38,757 nt of DNA from an uncultured Alphaproteobacteria bacterium. GTDB taxonomy: Bacteria; Pseudomonadota; Alphaproteobacteria; UBA3830. Below, one piece after another: positions 9,115 through 17,633 of this stretch. The notes below the pieces were generated by a model. The model was not told the DNA's origin, searched no databases, and saw nothing but the letters and a program-made list of their open reading frames with translations. The translations under genes and the position numbers were made by a program. Position 1 is the first letter of the stretch, and every line of letters begins with the position of its first letter. Where the stretch lies: positions 1 through 38,757 of the forward strand of contig CALXQQ010000022.1 in the NCBI GenBank assembly GCA_944390775.1, in the 5' to 3' direction.

Positions 9115-10388
9115 TATTCACCATTCGAAGTAAATCTTTTAATAACCTCCTCCGGACTAAGCAATTCAACGTTGGAAGTTTTTCTGTTCTTCAGTTCGAC
9201 TTTCCCTTCGCGAATTTTCTTTTGTCCGACAATTATTTGATAAGGAATACCAATCAAATCTGCATCTGCCAATTTTTCCCCCACACTAATAGAACGATCA
9301 TCGTACAATACTTCGCGCTTCGAAGAAATTGCCTGATACAATTTTAAAGCTATATCTCGACACTCTTCATCCTGCTGATGCAAATTGAGAATAGTTACAT
9401 CAAATGGCGCCACCGCTTCCGGCCAGATAATTCCTCGATTGTCATGCGAAGATTCAATAATAGCCGCAATAAGACGAGAAATACCAATTCCATACGATCC
9501 CATTTCCGGATATAGCTTGTTTCCGTTTTCATCCAAGACATATGCATCCAACGGTTTGCTATACTTCGTGCCAAAATAAAAAATATGCCCAACTTCAATA
9601 CCTTTAGATACCATAAGCTCTTCCTTCGGAATAGGAGCCGTTTGACTATCATAACGATCATCTGTAACCGCATAAATTGATAGTTGTTCTTCCGCAGACG
9701 CATTGAGCAAACGCCCATCGTAAAATAATGTGCTCTCACCAGTCTCAGCTAAAATTTGAAATTCGTGACTCATGTTGCCACCAATAGCTCCCGGATCCGC
9801 TTGCACAGGAATCGCAATTAATCCCATCCTGCGAAAAGTATTGATGTATGAGTGAAATACTCGCTGATAAATTTCTTGCGCTTCAGCAAAATTGCGAGCA
9901 AAAGAATAACCATCTTTCATCAAAAACTCACGTCCGCGCATTACACCAAATCGAGGCCTGATTTCATCTCGAAATTTCCAGTGAATTTGATACAACATCA
10001 GTGGTAAATATTTATAGCTATGTACATATTTGCGAAATATGTCTGTCGCTTGTTCTTCATTGGTCGGACTATAGAGGAATTCTCCATCTTTACGATCTCG
10101 AATTCGCAACATTTCTTTTCCGTAACTATCATATCGACCACTTTCTTTCCATAACTCCGCTGGTTGAATGGTACTAAACAATACACGCTGACTGCCGATT
10201 TTGCTCTGCTCATCCGCAACTATAGCTATGATCTTCTCCATTACTCGCATCGCTAATGGCAGCCAACAATATATTCCAGATGCAGTTTTAGAAATCATGC
10301 CCGCTCTTATCATAAGTTGATGAGAAATAACAACCGCTTCAGATGGAACATCTCGTGAAGTCGGCGCAAAAAATTGTGAAAATAGCAT
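9114..10388 (-). CDS. proS: Proline-tRNA ligase, short form without insertion domain
   Basis: This is a 424-residue class II aminoacyl-tRNA synthetase charging tRNA-Pro. Motif 2 is clear (FRDEIRPRFGVMRGREFLMKD), as are motif 3 (YGIGISRLIAAIIE) and a C-terminal anticodon-binding domain (from about residue 330). The roughly 180-residue editing (INS) domain that sits between motifs 2 and 3 in E. coli ProS is absent. This is the known alphaproteobacterial form. An AGGAGG-type ribosome-binding site precedes the ATG at 10388, and a TATAAT (10422-10417) without a clear -35 lies upstream. It is the first gene of the six-gene minus-strand operon. Two tRNA-Pro genes, one with an unusual anticodon, lie at 28904-29075. 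Confidence 0.96.
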   Translation of the reverse strand: MLFSQFFAPTSRDVPSEAVVISHQLMIRAGMISKTASGIYCWLPLAMRVMEKIIAIVADEQSKIGSQRVLFSTIQPAELWKESGRYDSYGKEMLRIRDRKDGEFLYSPTNEEQATDIFRKYVHSYKYLPLMLYQIHWKFRDEIRPRFGVMRGREFLMKDGYSFARNFAEAQEIYQRVFHSYINTFRRMGLIAIPVQADPGAIGGNMSHEFQILAETGESTLFYDGRLLNASAEEQLSIYAVTDDRYDSQTAPIPKEELMVSKGIEVGHIFYFGTKYSKPLDAYVLDENGNKLYPEMGSYGIGISRLIAAIIESSHDNRGIIWPEAVAPFDVTILNLHQQDEECRDIALKLYQAISSKREVLYDDRSISVGEKLADADLIGIPYQIIVGQKKIREGKVELKNRKTSNVELLSPEEVIKRFTSNGE

Positions 10389-10527
10389 AGAATTACCTCC
10401 TAATTAGGTTGAAAAAATTATAACAAAATATATCTCTCCCTGCTACATAAAGACATATAGAATACGAAAGCATTAAATAGGTATTTAAATTTGGGCGAGA
10501 TATTAATAAAGATAAATTACATCACTA

Positions 10528-11670
10528 CTAGAGCGCCAAAATAATACCATTCGCAGGATTCCAACGTAAAAATACTTCATCATCCCACTGAATAGGTCTC
10601 TCCGCAGCTCTTACATAATTGATTACAGTAGCCAGTACAACTACCCCAGAACGTAATTGCACGTGATAAATTGAAACATCTCCCAAATATTCAATATCAC
10701 GAACAACACCACTGGTCCAATTGTATTCGCCTGTAGGCTTTTCCGTGGTAAGAATAATTTTCTCAGGACGAATCGCAACGCTAATCTGCGCACCCACGGG
10801 CATAGACGCAGAATGCGATATGTATAAATTGTTCTCAATTAACGGCGCTTTTATCACAACATGATCCGCCCGCTCTTCAACAATCATTCCATCAAATAAA
10901 TTGATAGAACCTATAAAATTTGCAACATATCGTGAATTGGGATATTCGTAAATCTCCGTCGGTTCTCCAACCTGCAAAATCCTTCCTTCATTCATGATGC
11001 CAATACGAGAGGACATGGTCATTGCTTCTTCCTGATCATGCGACACCATGATAAATGTCACTCCGACCTTCTCCTGAATATTAACCAACTCAAGTTGAGT
11101 GCGCTCTCTCAATTTTTTGTCCAAAGCAGCTAACGGCTCGTCTAACAAAACCAATTTCGGCTGCTTGACCAGACTGCGAGCCAAAGCAACTCGCTGCCTC
11201 TCTCCTCCCGAAAGTTGATGCGGCTTTCTCTCTTCATATCCGCTCATTTGCACCAACTCAAGATAGGCATTAACCCTCTCTCTAATTTCATTTTTATTTA
11301 TACCTTCCTGAATAAGTCCAAACGCCACATTTTGGCGTACAGTCATATGGGGAAACAAAGCATAGGATTGAAAAACCATACTTACCGGACGCTTATATGG
11401 AGGAGTATCTGTCATATCGATACCGTCAATGTAAATCCTGCCGGATGTACAAGTCTCAAAACCAGCCAACATGCGCAATAAGGTCGTTTTTCCACAACCA
11501 GAACGCCCAAGCAACGAAAACAATTCTCCACGATAAATAGAGAGAGATACGTCGTTTACAACAACGCGTCCGCCAAAAGTTTTCGTTAAGTTCTTTATTG
11601 AAACATAAGGATGCTTCTTGGGATCTTGCCAGGGCTCCAAATTGCTTAAACGTTTAGATTGAATAGTCAT
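10528..11670 (-). CDS. potG: Spermidine/putrescine-type ABC transporter ATPase, PotG-like
   Basis: The 380-residue ATPase has an N-terminal extension, Walker A GRSGCGKTT (about residues 55-63), the signature LSGGERQR, Walker B VLLDEP, and a C-terminal TOBE domain (about 285-375). The sequence follows E. coli PotG closely in several stretches, notably PHMTVRQNVAFGL, PHQLSGGERQR, ALDKKLRER, DQEEAMTM and VAIRPEKI. This points to putrescine or a related polyamine rather than maltose or iron. No permease or binding-protein gene adjoins it, which is unusual, since pot genes normally sit together. AGGAA lies 7 bases before the ATG, and only 8 bases separate it from the pntB stop, so it is probably co-transcribed with the transhydrogenase genes. 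Confidence 0.85.
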   Translation of the reverse strand: MTIQSKRLSNLEPWQDPKKHPYVSIKNLTKTFGGRVVVNDVSLSIYRGELFSLLGRSGCGKTTLLRMLAGFETCTSGRIYIDGIDMTDTPPYKRPVSMVFQSYALFPHMTVRQNVAFGLIQEGINKNEIRERVNAYLELVQMSGYEERKPHQLSGGERQRVALARSLVKQPKLVLLDEPLAALDKKLRERTQLELVNIQEKVGVTFIMVSHDQEEAMTMSSRIGIMNEGRILQVGEPTEIYEYPNSRYVANFIGSINLFDGMIVEERADHVVIKAPLIENNLYISHSASMPVGAQISVAIRPEKIILTTEKPTGEYNWTSGVVRDIEYLGDVSIYHVQLRSGVVVLATVINYVRAAERPIQWDDEVFLRWNPANGIILAL

Positions 11671-11678
11671 AGATTTTC

Positions 11679-13037
11679 CTACAATGCTCGTACAACTTCT
11701 TCTGTATTTTTCTTCGCATCTCCGAGAAGCATAATCGTGTTTTCAGCATAGAACAGCGAGTTGTCTACGCCAGCATAGCCAACTCCCATGGAACGCTTCA
11801 AAAACACCACAGCCTTGGCTCGACTCACCTCCAAAATCGGCATGCCATATATGGGACTGCCCGGATCTGTCTTCGCTGCCGGATTGGTAATGTCATTTGC
11901 ACCAATCACATATGCAACATCACAAGAAGAAAATTCTCCATTTATCTCATCCAGTTCAAATACCTCATCGTATGGTACATCAGCCTCTGCTAATAATACA
12001 TTCATATGACCAGGCATACGTCCAGCAACAGGATGAATTGCATATCGAACGCTTACTCCGCGTTTTTTCAATGTGTCTCCCAGTTCTTTCAAAGCATGCT
12101 GCGCTTTGGAAGTCGCCATCCCATACCCAGGAACAATAATCACTGACTGTGCACTCGCCAACATGCATGCGATATCTTCTGGCATTCCCTGATGAAAATT
12201 TGAAACAACATTTTGAGATTTTGTCGCTCCTCCACCAAAAGATGTAGAAAAAATCACATCCAACAGAGAACGATTCATGCCCTTACACATGATATAACTG
12301 AGAATCGCACCACTCGCTCCTACAAGAGCTCCAGTAATTATGAGCAAATCATTGTGCAGCGTAAAACCTATCCCAGAAGCCGCCCATCCAGAGTAGGAAT
12401 TCAACAAAGATACAACAACTGGCATATCCGCTCCACCAATCGGAATAACCAATGTCGCACCCAAAACCATAGATGCACATGCAAGCAACACAAAGGCAAT
12501 TAAACTTTTCGCATATATGAAGTAAATCAATAAACAAATGACACCACTTCCAAATGCAAAATTAAACGCTCTCGATATGTTGTGACCTTTGTATAATCCT
12601 TGCAGCTTTAAAAATGCAATCAAAGATCCTGTAAATGTAATAGCGCCAATCGCAACCCCTAATCCCATCTCAACAAGACCAGATATGCAAATGTTGCCAT
12701 TCTCCAATATCCCAAAAGAATGAGGCGAGCAAAAAACAGCACATGCAACCAAAACCGCACTCAAACCAACCAAACTGTGAAAGCCAGCAACCATCTGAGG
12801 TAGAGAAACCATCGATACACGAAGCGCAATAATATTGCCAATCGCAGCACCTGCACCTATCGTCCCGAACAACAGAGCAAAATCGTTCCTCCCAGCCTTT
12901 ATACACACCCCGACAATCGCTATCAGCATGCCAAATATGGCGATCCAATTTCCCAAACGAGAAGTTTGAGCAGATGCTAATCCCCTCAGGGCTCCAATAA
13001 AACATAAAGCAGAAATCAGGTACATTACATTAGTCAT
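11679..13037 (-). CDS. pntB: NAD(P) transhydrogenase beta subunit
   Basis: This 452-residue subunit has about nine membrane helices (residues 1-260, domain II) followed by the NADP(H)-binding domain III, marked by the VPGYGMATSKAQ fingerprint, HPVAGRMPGHMNVLLAEA, YVIGANDITNPAA and RSMGVGYAGVDN. Together with the alpha subunit it couples hydride transfer between NADH and NADP+ to proton flow, supplying NADPH. It starts 6 bases after pntAB. Confidence 0.96.
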   Translation of the reverse strand: MTNVMYLISALCFIGALRGLASAQTSRLGNWIAIFGMLIAIVGVCIKAGRNDFALLFGTIGAGAAIGNIIALRVSMVSLPQMVAGFHSLVGLSAVLVACAVFCSPHSFGILENGNICISGLVEMGLGVAIGAITFTGSLIAFLKLQGLYKGHNISRAFNFAFGSGVICLLIYFIYAKSLIAFVLLACASMVLGATLVIPIGGADMPVVVSLLNSYSGWAASGIGFTLHNDLLIITGALVGASGAILSYIMCKGMNRSLLDVIFSTSFGGGATKSQNVVSNFHQGMPEDIACMLASAQSVIIVPGYGMATSKAQHALKELGDTLKKRGVSVRYAIHPVAGRMPGHMNVLLAEADVPYDEVFELDEINGEFSSCDVAYVIGANDITNPAAKTDPGSPIYGMPILEVSRAKAVVFLKRSMGVGYAGVDNSLFYAENTIMLLGDAKKNTEEVVRAL

Positions 13038-13043
13038 AGGCCA

Positions 13044-13364
13044 TCAACGCTTTCGAAACATACTCAACATACGCCGAGTCAACATAAATCCACCAAAAAT
13101 ATTAACAGACAACAATAACACAGCTATCAAAGCTACACATTTTGCAACATCAGATTCGGCACGCAAAAAACCAAAAATCGCCCCGATAATGATCACGCTT
13201 GAAATAGCATTTGTCACAGCCATCAGAGGGGCATGCAGAGCCGGAGTAACCTTCCACACCACATAATACCCTACACAACACGCCAACAAAAATACCGTAG
13301 TAGCATGTGTATCTACATTTATAGATAACAGATCCGACAGAAGCCCATGACAAAACTGCAGCAC
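13044..13364 (-). CDS. pntAB: NAD(P) transhydrogenase alpha subunit part 2 (membrane part)
   Basis: This 106-residue protein has three to four membrane helices (about residues 22-40, 48-66 and 76-94) and the family segment VTPALHAPLMAVTNAIS. It matches the separate transmembrane alpha-2 subunit found in alphaproteobacteria. It starts with GTG at 13364-13362, preceded by GGAGGAGG. The soluble NAD(H)-binding alpha-1 subunit (pntAA), normally the gene just upstream, is not here. The upstream neighbour is the divergent rplS gene, and only 144 bases separate the two. A working enzyme therefore needs pntAA from another locus. Confidence 0.93.
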   Translation of the reverse strand: MLQFCHGLLSDLLSINVDTHATTVFLLACCVGYYVVWKVTPALHAPLMAVTNAISSVIIIGAIFGFLRAESDVAKCVALIAVLLLSVNIFGGFMLTRRMLSMFRKR

Positions 13365-13455
13365 AATCCTCCTCCTATGAAGTCGCGCCAGTGTACCAAA
13401 AAAACTCGATATACTCTAGTGACATATCTTCAACGACCTAATCTCCACTTAACTC

Positions 13456-13484
13456 TTGCAATTTTGTGCACTTTATGCTAAATA
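13456..13484 (+). promoter_or_regulatory. Probable promoter of rplS
   Basis: TTGCAA (13456-13461) and TAAATA (13479-13484) are 17 bases apart, a moderate sigma-70 match. GGAGG (13497-13501) lies 7 bases before the rplS ATG. The 144-base gap is shared with the divergent pntAB gene. Confidence 0.45.
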
Positions 13485-13508
13485 TGTTCTTCACATGGAG
13501 GATTCATT

Positions 13509-13910
13509 ATGAATACGCTTGAGAATTTTGAGAAGAATGAAATTGCCCGTTTAACGGCAGAAAAAAAGATTCCTGATTTTCGCCCGGGTGATACTGTAAA
13601 AGTTATGGTGAAAGTTGTTGAAGGTGAGAAAGAGCGTCTGCAGTCGTTTGAAGGAGTCTGTATTGCTCGTCGCAACCGAGGAATCGGTTCGTCCTTTACT
13701 GTGCGAAAGATGTCCTTTGGAGAAGGTGTGGAGCGAGTGTTCCCTCTGTTTTCCCCGAACATTCGAGTAGAGTTGGTGCGTCAGGGCGTAGTTCGTCGTG
13801 CAAAGTTGTACTATCTGCGTTCTCGTACAGGTAAGGCCGCTCGTATCGCTGAAAAGAACGTTTTCGCAAAGCAGGCGAAGGTCGTAGCCGAAGATATCGC
13901 ACAGGCTTAA
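13509..13910 (+). CDS. rplS: 50S ribosomal protein L19
   Basis: This 133-residue L19 sits at the 30S-50S interface. It has the characteristic [16 protein letters not shown], the [17 protein letters not shown] segment and the C-terminal [18 protein letters not shown]. The start has a good GGAGG. L19 usually follows rpsP-rimM-trmD. Here it stands alone between a divergent and a convergent gene with its own promoter and terminator, so the usual cluster is broken up. Confidence 0.97.
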   Translation: MNTLENFEKNEIARLTAEKKIPDFRPGDTVKVMVKVVEGEKERLQSFEGVCIARRNRGIGSSFTVRKMSFGEGVERVFPLFSPNIRVELVRQGVVRRAKLYYLRSRTGKAARIAEKNVFAKQAKVVAEDIAQA

Positions 13911-13920
13911 TCTTAGCCGA

Positions 13921-13964
13921 GTAGGGTTGCTACTTGTTAAATGTAGCGACCTACCTTTCTGTTT
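13921..13964 (+). terminator. Rho-independent terminator of rplS
   Basis: The arms at 13921-13933 and 13943-13954 pair over 12 base pairs, with one bulged G and one G-U pair, around a 9-base loop. A T-rich tail (CTTTCTGTTT) follows. It lies 10 bases after the rplS stop. Confidence 0.75.
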
Positions 13965-13973
13965 CATTAAAAT

Positions 13974-13994
13974 CGCCAGAGTCTTATTTTGGCG
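13974..13994 (-). terminator. Weak terminator-like hairpin at the end of the TadE-like gene
   Basis: On the minus strand CGCCA (13994-13990) pairs with TGGCG (13978-13974) and is followed by ATTTTAAT. The stop codon of the TadE-like gene lies in the loop. The stem has only five base pairs, so the call is tentative. Confidence 0.3.
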
Positions 13995-14758
13995 GTGTTT
14001 CATCGAACATTCCGTCGTGCGGTGTAAAAATCGCGACTTCAATGAAAAAACTATGCCAGATACCGTTTATCGTTGTTGGGCGAGGGTTATGCATTAAAAA
14101 CCCAAAAACATTTCGAGCATTGCCGCAAAGACGCCCATCTGCAAAATGATAACTCGAACTATATCTCAAATGACATTCCAGAATAATTTTACACTCGCCT
14201 TCACGTATAGTTAAAGTCGGATATATTGCTGATGGAGAAACATTTGTTCTGTACCTCACAACGCAGGTGGGGCTATCAGAATATGCAAGTCCGTGCAAAT
14301 ATTGTGTGGTTGAATAATCTCCTTGTACTCTCCATTTAACACTCGCTCGACCGTTTGCTTCGCCTTTAACATAGTACCAATAACATTCAGGATAAAATCC
14401 TTTTACATAATAATGATCTTTTGGCGGTTTCATACTTATTCCAGGATAAACAGTTAAATAAGCAGAACAAGCTGCATACTTCAGATCATTCAGAGATATT
14501 CGTTTATTGCTTCTATTGGCAGACGCAGCTTGAACAATCTGAACCATTTGATTCGCTATAAATTTCACCTGCCGTTTATAACGCTGCATCTTGGGAATAT
14601 CGTACATGTAATAAATTAGAGAAAGAAAAACAGGAATGCTAAAAGCTAATTCTATTAGAATCGCGCCTTTTGATTTAAAATAACGACCGGCAAAAAAATT
14701 GCTATATTTGCCTAAAAGGGCTTGCCCCCCCCCCCTTGTTGACCAATTTTTTTAACAT
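13984..14758 (-). pseudogene. TadE-like pseudopilin with frame-breaking G11 tract (phase-variable or frameshifted)
   Basis: The minus-strand frame from 14758 begins with a good ribosome-binding site (AAAGGAA, about 6 bases before the ATG at 14758-14756), directly after the M48 peptidase stop. After eight codons it enters a run of eleven G (C11 on the plus strand, 14725-14735). Read as given, the frame stops at TAG a few codons later. With ten or thirteen G it would continue into a 257- or 258-residue protein. That protein has a classic TadE-type N-terminus, a KGAILIELAFSIPVFLSLIYY membrane segment with Glu at position 5 of the hydrophobic run, followed by an extracytoplasmic domain with several Cys. 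An internal ATG at 14607 would omit the membrane segment. Either the gene switches on and off by slippage, or it has decayed, or the run was misread. Confidence 0.7.
14725..14735. repeat. C11/G11 homopolymer tract
   Basis: Eleven consecutive C on the plus strand, in otherwise AT-rich DNA, sit at codons 8-12 of the TadE-like gene. Tracts of this length are prone to slipped-strand mispairing. Here the length decides whether the start codon is in frame with the rest of the gene. Confidence 0.9.
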
Positions 14759-14771
14759 AAAATTCCTTTCT

Positions 14772-16046
14772 TTATTGCTCGAGTCTTTTAATTACTCGTT
14801 CTAAATCCTCTGCTTTTTTTCGCGCAGCAGATTCGCGCTTGGCATCCAATAATCTCAAACTTTCAGAAATAAATTCACGAGCTAATGGATAGTTTTGCAA
14901 CAATAATTGCTCCCGAGCCAGCATATAACTCGCCATCCCTCGACGATTTTTCTGCCCGTAAGCCTTTGCTAACAAACGAAAAATTTCACCCGTAATCAAC
15001 TGATTATCCATCATGTTTTCTAAAATACGAATGGCCGTGTCTAGTTGCTGATTCGTTTCAATCAATATGCCAGCATACTCTATACCAATAAGATCATGAT
15101 TGAGATAAATATCCTTATAAATATTAATAGCATCATTTATTCTGCCTGAATCATGAAATAATTGAGCCAATAGTTCTTTGTAAAATATATCATGCTTGTT
15201 TTGTTCAACTATTCTCTCGATAAGAGAAATCGCTCCTTTTATATCTCCGTTTCGCCTCAGAAGCAAAGCCTTTTCATAATCGCTCTTCGGAAGAGAATAA
15301 TTATTCTGCTTTTGCAGTAAACTTCTGATTTTCGCCAAGACTCTATCATAGTTTTCACGCAATTTATCATCCGGATTATAACGAATGTTCATCCGTTTGG
15401 GCTGCAGCGCCGCTATACGATAGTCAGTTTTCGGATGTGTGCTAACATAGGCAGGTATACGATTAAATCCACTGAGAATATCCATTCGCCGAAATACTTC
15501 AAAAGCATCAACCAAAACATCCGCACCATAGCCTAACTTTTGTAAATAATCCGCCGCTAATGCATCTGCAGCCATTTCTTCATCTCTGGAAAATCGTAAA
15601 TATAGCCCCATCTCGGCCGCAGAACTTCCTAATAATAAAGCGAGCGCTGCTTCAGATCCTCCAAACACCGCTCCTAAAATACTCGCTAGCGCCGCAAGAC
15701 CAAAATTGCGCTGACTATTCTGCATTGCAGCGATCTTTCGCGTAATATGTCCCGCCGCTAAGTGCCCTGTTTCATGACATAATATCGCAATCAAATGTAA
15801 CGGATTCGGATAGGCTAAAATTAATCCCGAATTCACAAAAACATAGCCATTCCCAATTGTAAACGCGTTGAAATCATTGGAGATGACTACAAAAACTTTT
15901 GCAGAATCCGGTCTTAAACCCGCAACTTTAAAAATTTTCTGAACCATGTCTGTCAGTATCGTCTCTACCTCAGCATCTCGCAAAATTTGTAGCGAGGAAA
16001 CCGCGAAAAATTGTAAAAATACTAGTAAAGTCGCCAGCTTTCTCAT
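14772..16046 (-). CDS. Periplasmic M48 metallopeptidase with C-terminal repeats, BepA-like
   Basis: This 424-residue protein has a signal peptide (about residues 1-19), an M48 zinc protease domain and a helical repeat (TPR-like) tail from about residue 240. The zinc site is HETGH at residues 91-95, with the third ligand Glu in SRDEEMAAD (about 157). The architecture matches BepA/YfgC, the outer-membrane assembly protease and chaperone. A role in quality control of beta-barrel proteins is therefore likely, and a beta-barrel gene lies two genes upstream. Its ATG overlaps the gmk stop as ATGA (16043-16046). The TadE-like gene follows 13 bases after its stop. Confidence 0.92.
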   Translation of the reverse strand: MRKLATLLVFLQFFAVSSLQILRDAEVETILTDMVQKIFKVAGLRPDSAKVFVVISNDFNAFTIGNGYVFVNSGLILAYPNPLHLIAILCHETGHLAAGHITRKIAAMQNSQRNFGLAALASILGAVFGGSEAALALLLGSSAAEMGLYLRFSRDEEMAADALAADYLQKLGYGADVLVDAFEVFRRMDILSGFNRIPAYVSTHPKTDYRIAALQPKRMNIRYNPDDKLRENYDRVLAKIRSLLQKQNNYSLPKSDYEKALLLRRNGDIKGAISLIERIVEQNKHDIFYKELLAQLFHDSGRINDAINIYKDIYLNHDLIGIEYAGILIETNQQLDTAIRILENMMDNQLITGEIFRLLAKAYGQKNRRGMASYMLAREQLLLQNYPLAREFISESLRLLDAKRESAARKKAEDLERVIKRLEQ

Positions 16047-16603
16047 AGACAGACATCATTAATTATGCGCAAAATCTCTTCTACAGCTACACTTAAATCT
16101 GCATTAATTACCTGATACTCAAATTCAGACGCATGTGTCATGTCATCCTCCGCTTCCGATAAACGCTTCTGTATCACTAATTCAGAATCTTGAGAACGAC
16201 CCCTAATTCGCTTTTCTAAATCCTCTAAAGCTGGAGGAAGAAGAAAAATTCCACATGTGCTGTCCGGAAATACTTTTTTGATTTTGCGATAGCCTTCCCA
16301 ATTGACCAATAACAATGGTATTTTCCCCTCCTCGACTATATCAATAATCGTTTGCCGCAAAATACCATAATAGTTACCATATACCGTGGAATGTTCTACA
16401 AAATCACCCGCGTGAAGCCTCTCCTCAAATGACTCACGATTCAAAAATATGTAATCAATCCCATCACGCTCCCCAGGGCGTATTGGACGCGTAGTACACG
16501 TTACAACTCGGCTAACCCTAGAATCATTTTTCAGTAGCTCATTCGCAATAGATGTCTTTCCAACCGCAGATGGCCCAGAAAGAACAAGCACCGCACCTTG
16601 CAT
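16043..16603 (-). CDS. gmk: Guanylate kinase
   Basis: Gmk phosphorylates GMP to GDP with ATP. The 186-residue protein has the P-loop GPSAVGKT (residues 10-17), the GMP-binding segment TTRPIRPGERDGIDYIF, the SxYGNYYG motif and the lid region RGRSQDSE. Length is slightly short of the usual 200-210 but complete. AAGGAGG lies about 6 bases before the ATG. It ends in the start codon of the M48 peptidase gene. Confidence 0.97.
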   Translation of the reverse strand: MQGAVLVLSGPSAVGKTSIANELLKNDSRVSRVVTCTTRPIRPGERDGIDYIFLNRESFEERLHAGDFVEHSTVYGNYYGILRQTIIDIVEEGKIPLLLVNWEGYRKIKKVFPDSTCGIFLLPPALEDLEKRIRGRSQDSELVIQKRLSEAEDDMTHASEFEYQVINADLSVAVEEILRIINDVCL

Positions 16604-16656
16604 AATTCGCCTCCTTACCCCGCTCCTTATTATAAAAGGTCAGTCGCCTGAAATCA

Positions 16657-17520
16657 TTATCTCTTTTTTTTGCGACGTCTATGAGAACTGTCACTCATAA
16701 CTGTGTAAGAAGCCATTGCCCGAAATACAATCCGCTGAGCACTTATCTTGTGGTCAGAATATATGGTATAAAGATCCTGTCTAGCAGATACTCTTGAGCT
16801 TTTAGCGCGATTTAAGCTGAAAGACATCTCAATAATCGCCCCCCAAGTTTTATTGAACTTTCTTTCCGCTCCGAAAGCAACAAAGGGCACTATGATGCTT
16901 GCTGACACAATGTCTATTGGCTCTCGTCCATCCGGAGGATATTGAGCCAAATGTTGAACAGAATTGTGCTGATCATAATATCGACAAGTGCCTTTTACAA
17001 TGGATAGTCCAACTTTTCCAAATAATAATGACTGATACTTCTTTAAAGGAAATCCCAGCTTAAAAGCAATATTTGGTATGATCGCAGATGTCTCAAACTG
17101 CCCAACAGGATGATCAATATTATTCCCAATAAAATGATGCGTGCGTTTGAAACTATCATACGCTGCATTAATATCTGTCCATGCACCTTCTTTCTTTTTG
17201 GAAGAACAAATATCCGCGGTCATCTCTACCCCCCACAGCATTCCGCTTTTTGTGTAGGCCGCATATTCCGCTCCCAGTGTCAAACCAACAGGGCTAAAAC
17301 TGTGTTTATTCTCAGCGCTGTGAATCATCGAAGCTTTATATTGGTCTGTGCCAAACTTTATCCCTGCCAATATGCGTGTTCCGCCCATTGACACCGATTC
17401 ATTTTGTGATTTTTCACTAACATCCGCATAAACTTTAGGCTCAAATAGATCATCCTCTGCCAACAAAGTTTGACTGCCAAAGACCAAAATGCTAAACAAT
17501 AAATACCTTTTCATAATCAT
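16657..17520 (-). CDS. Outer-membrane beta-barrel protein, surface antigen-like
   Basis: The 287-residue protein has a signal peptide ending near LLA-EDD (residue 21), then alternating beta strands with short turns. These are characteristic of an eight-stranded OmpA/OmpW-like or rickettsial surface-antigen barrel (for example GVEMTADI, LLFGKVGLSIVKG, FVAFGAERKFNKTWGAIIEMSFSLN). The start was set at the ATG at 17520, not the upstream 17547, because AGGAG lies 7 bases before it and the signal peptide then begins normally (MIMKRYLLFS). Unusually, the last strand is followed by a basic tail, SSHRRRKKKR, rather than ending in an aromatic residue as most barrels do. Function unknown. Confidence 0.75.
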   Translation of the reverse strand: MIMKRYLLFSILVFGSQTLLAEDDLFEPKVYADVSEKSQNESVSMGGTRILAGIKFGTDQYKASMIHSAENKHSFSPVGLTLGAEYAAYTKSGMLWGVEMTADICSSKKKEGAWTDINAAYDSFKRTHHFIGNNIDHPVGQFETSAIIPNIAFKLGFPLKKYQSLLFGKVGLSIVKGTCRYYDQHNSVQHLAQYPPDGREPIDIVSASIIVPFVAFGAERKFNKTWGAIIEMSFSLNRAKSSRVSARQDLYTIYSDHKISAQRIVFRAMASYTVMSDSSHRRRKKKR

Positions 17521-17633
17521 CCACTCACTCCTACTTAAAAATCGCACAAAATCATAAAAAATTCAATATATTTTAACTACTTTTTAGTGAGTTGCTTTTT
17601 ACAATCTCAGACGGGTCAGAAGGATATTTAGTA

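Noticed and set aside
10389-10527. Full promoter for proS
   Set aside because: A TATAAT is present at 10422-10417 but no acceptable -35 lies at the right distance, so no separate feature is listed.
14608-14755. Start of the TadE-like gene at the internal ATG 14607
   Set aside because: It would remove the membrane segment that defines the family. The ATG at 14758 has the better ribosome site and follows the M48 gene directly.
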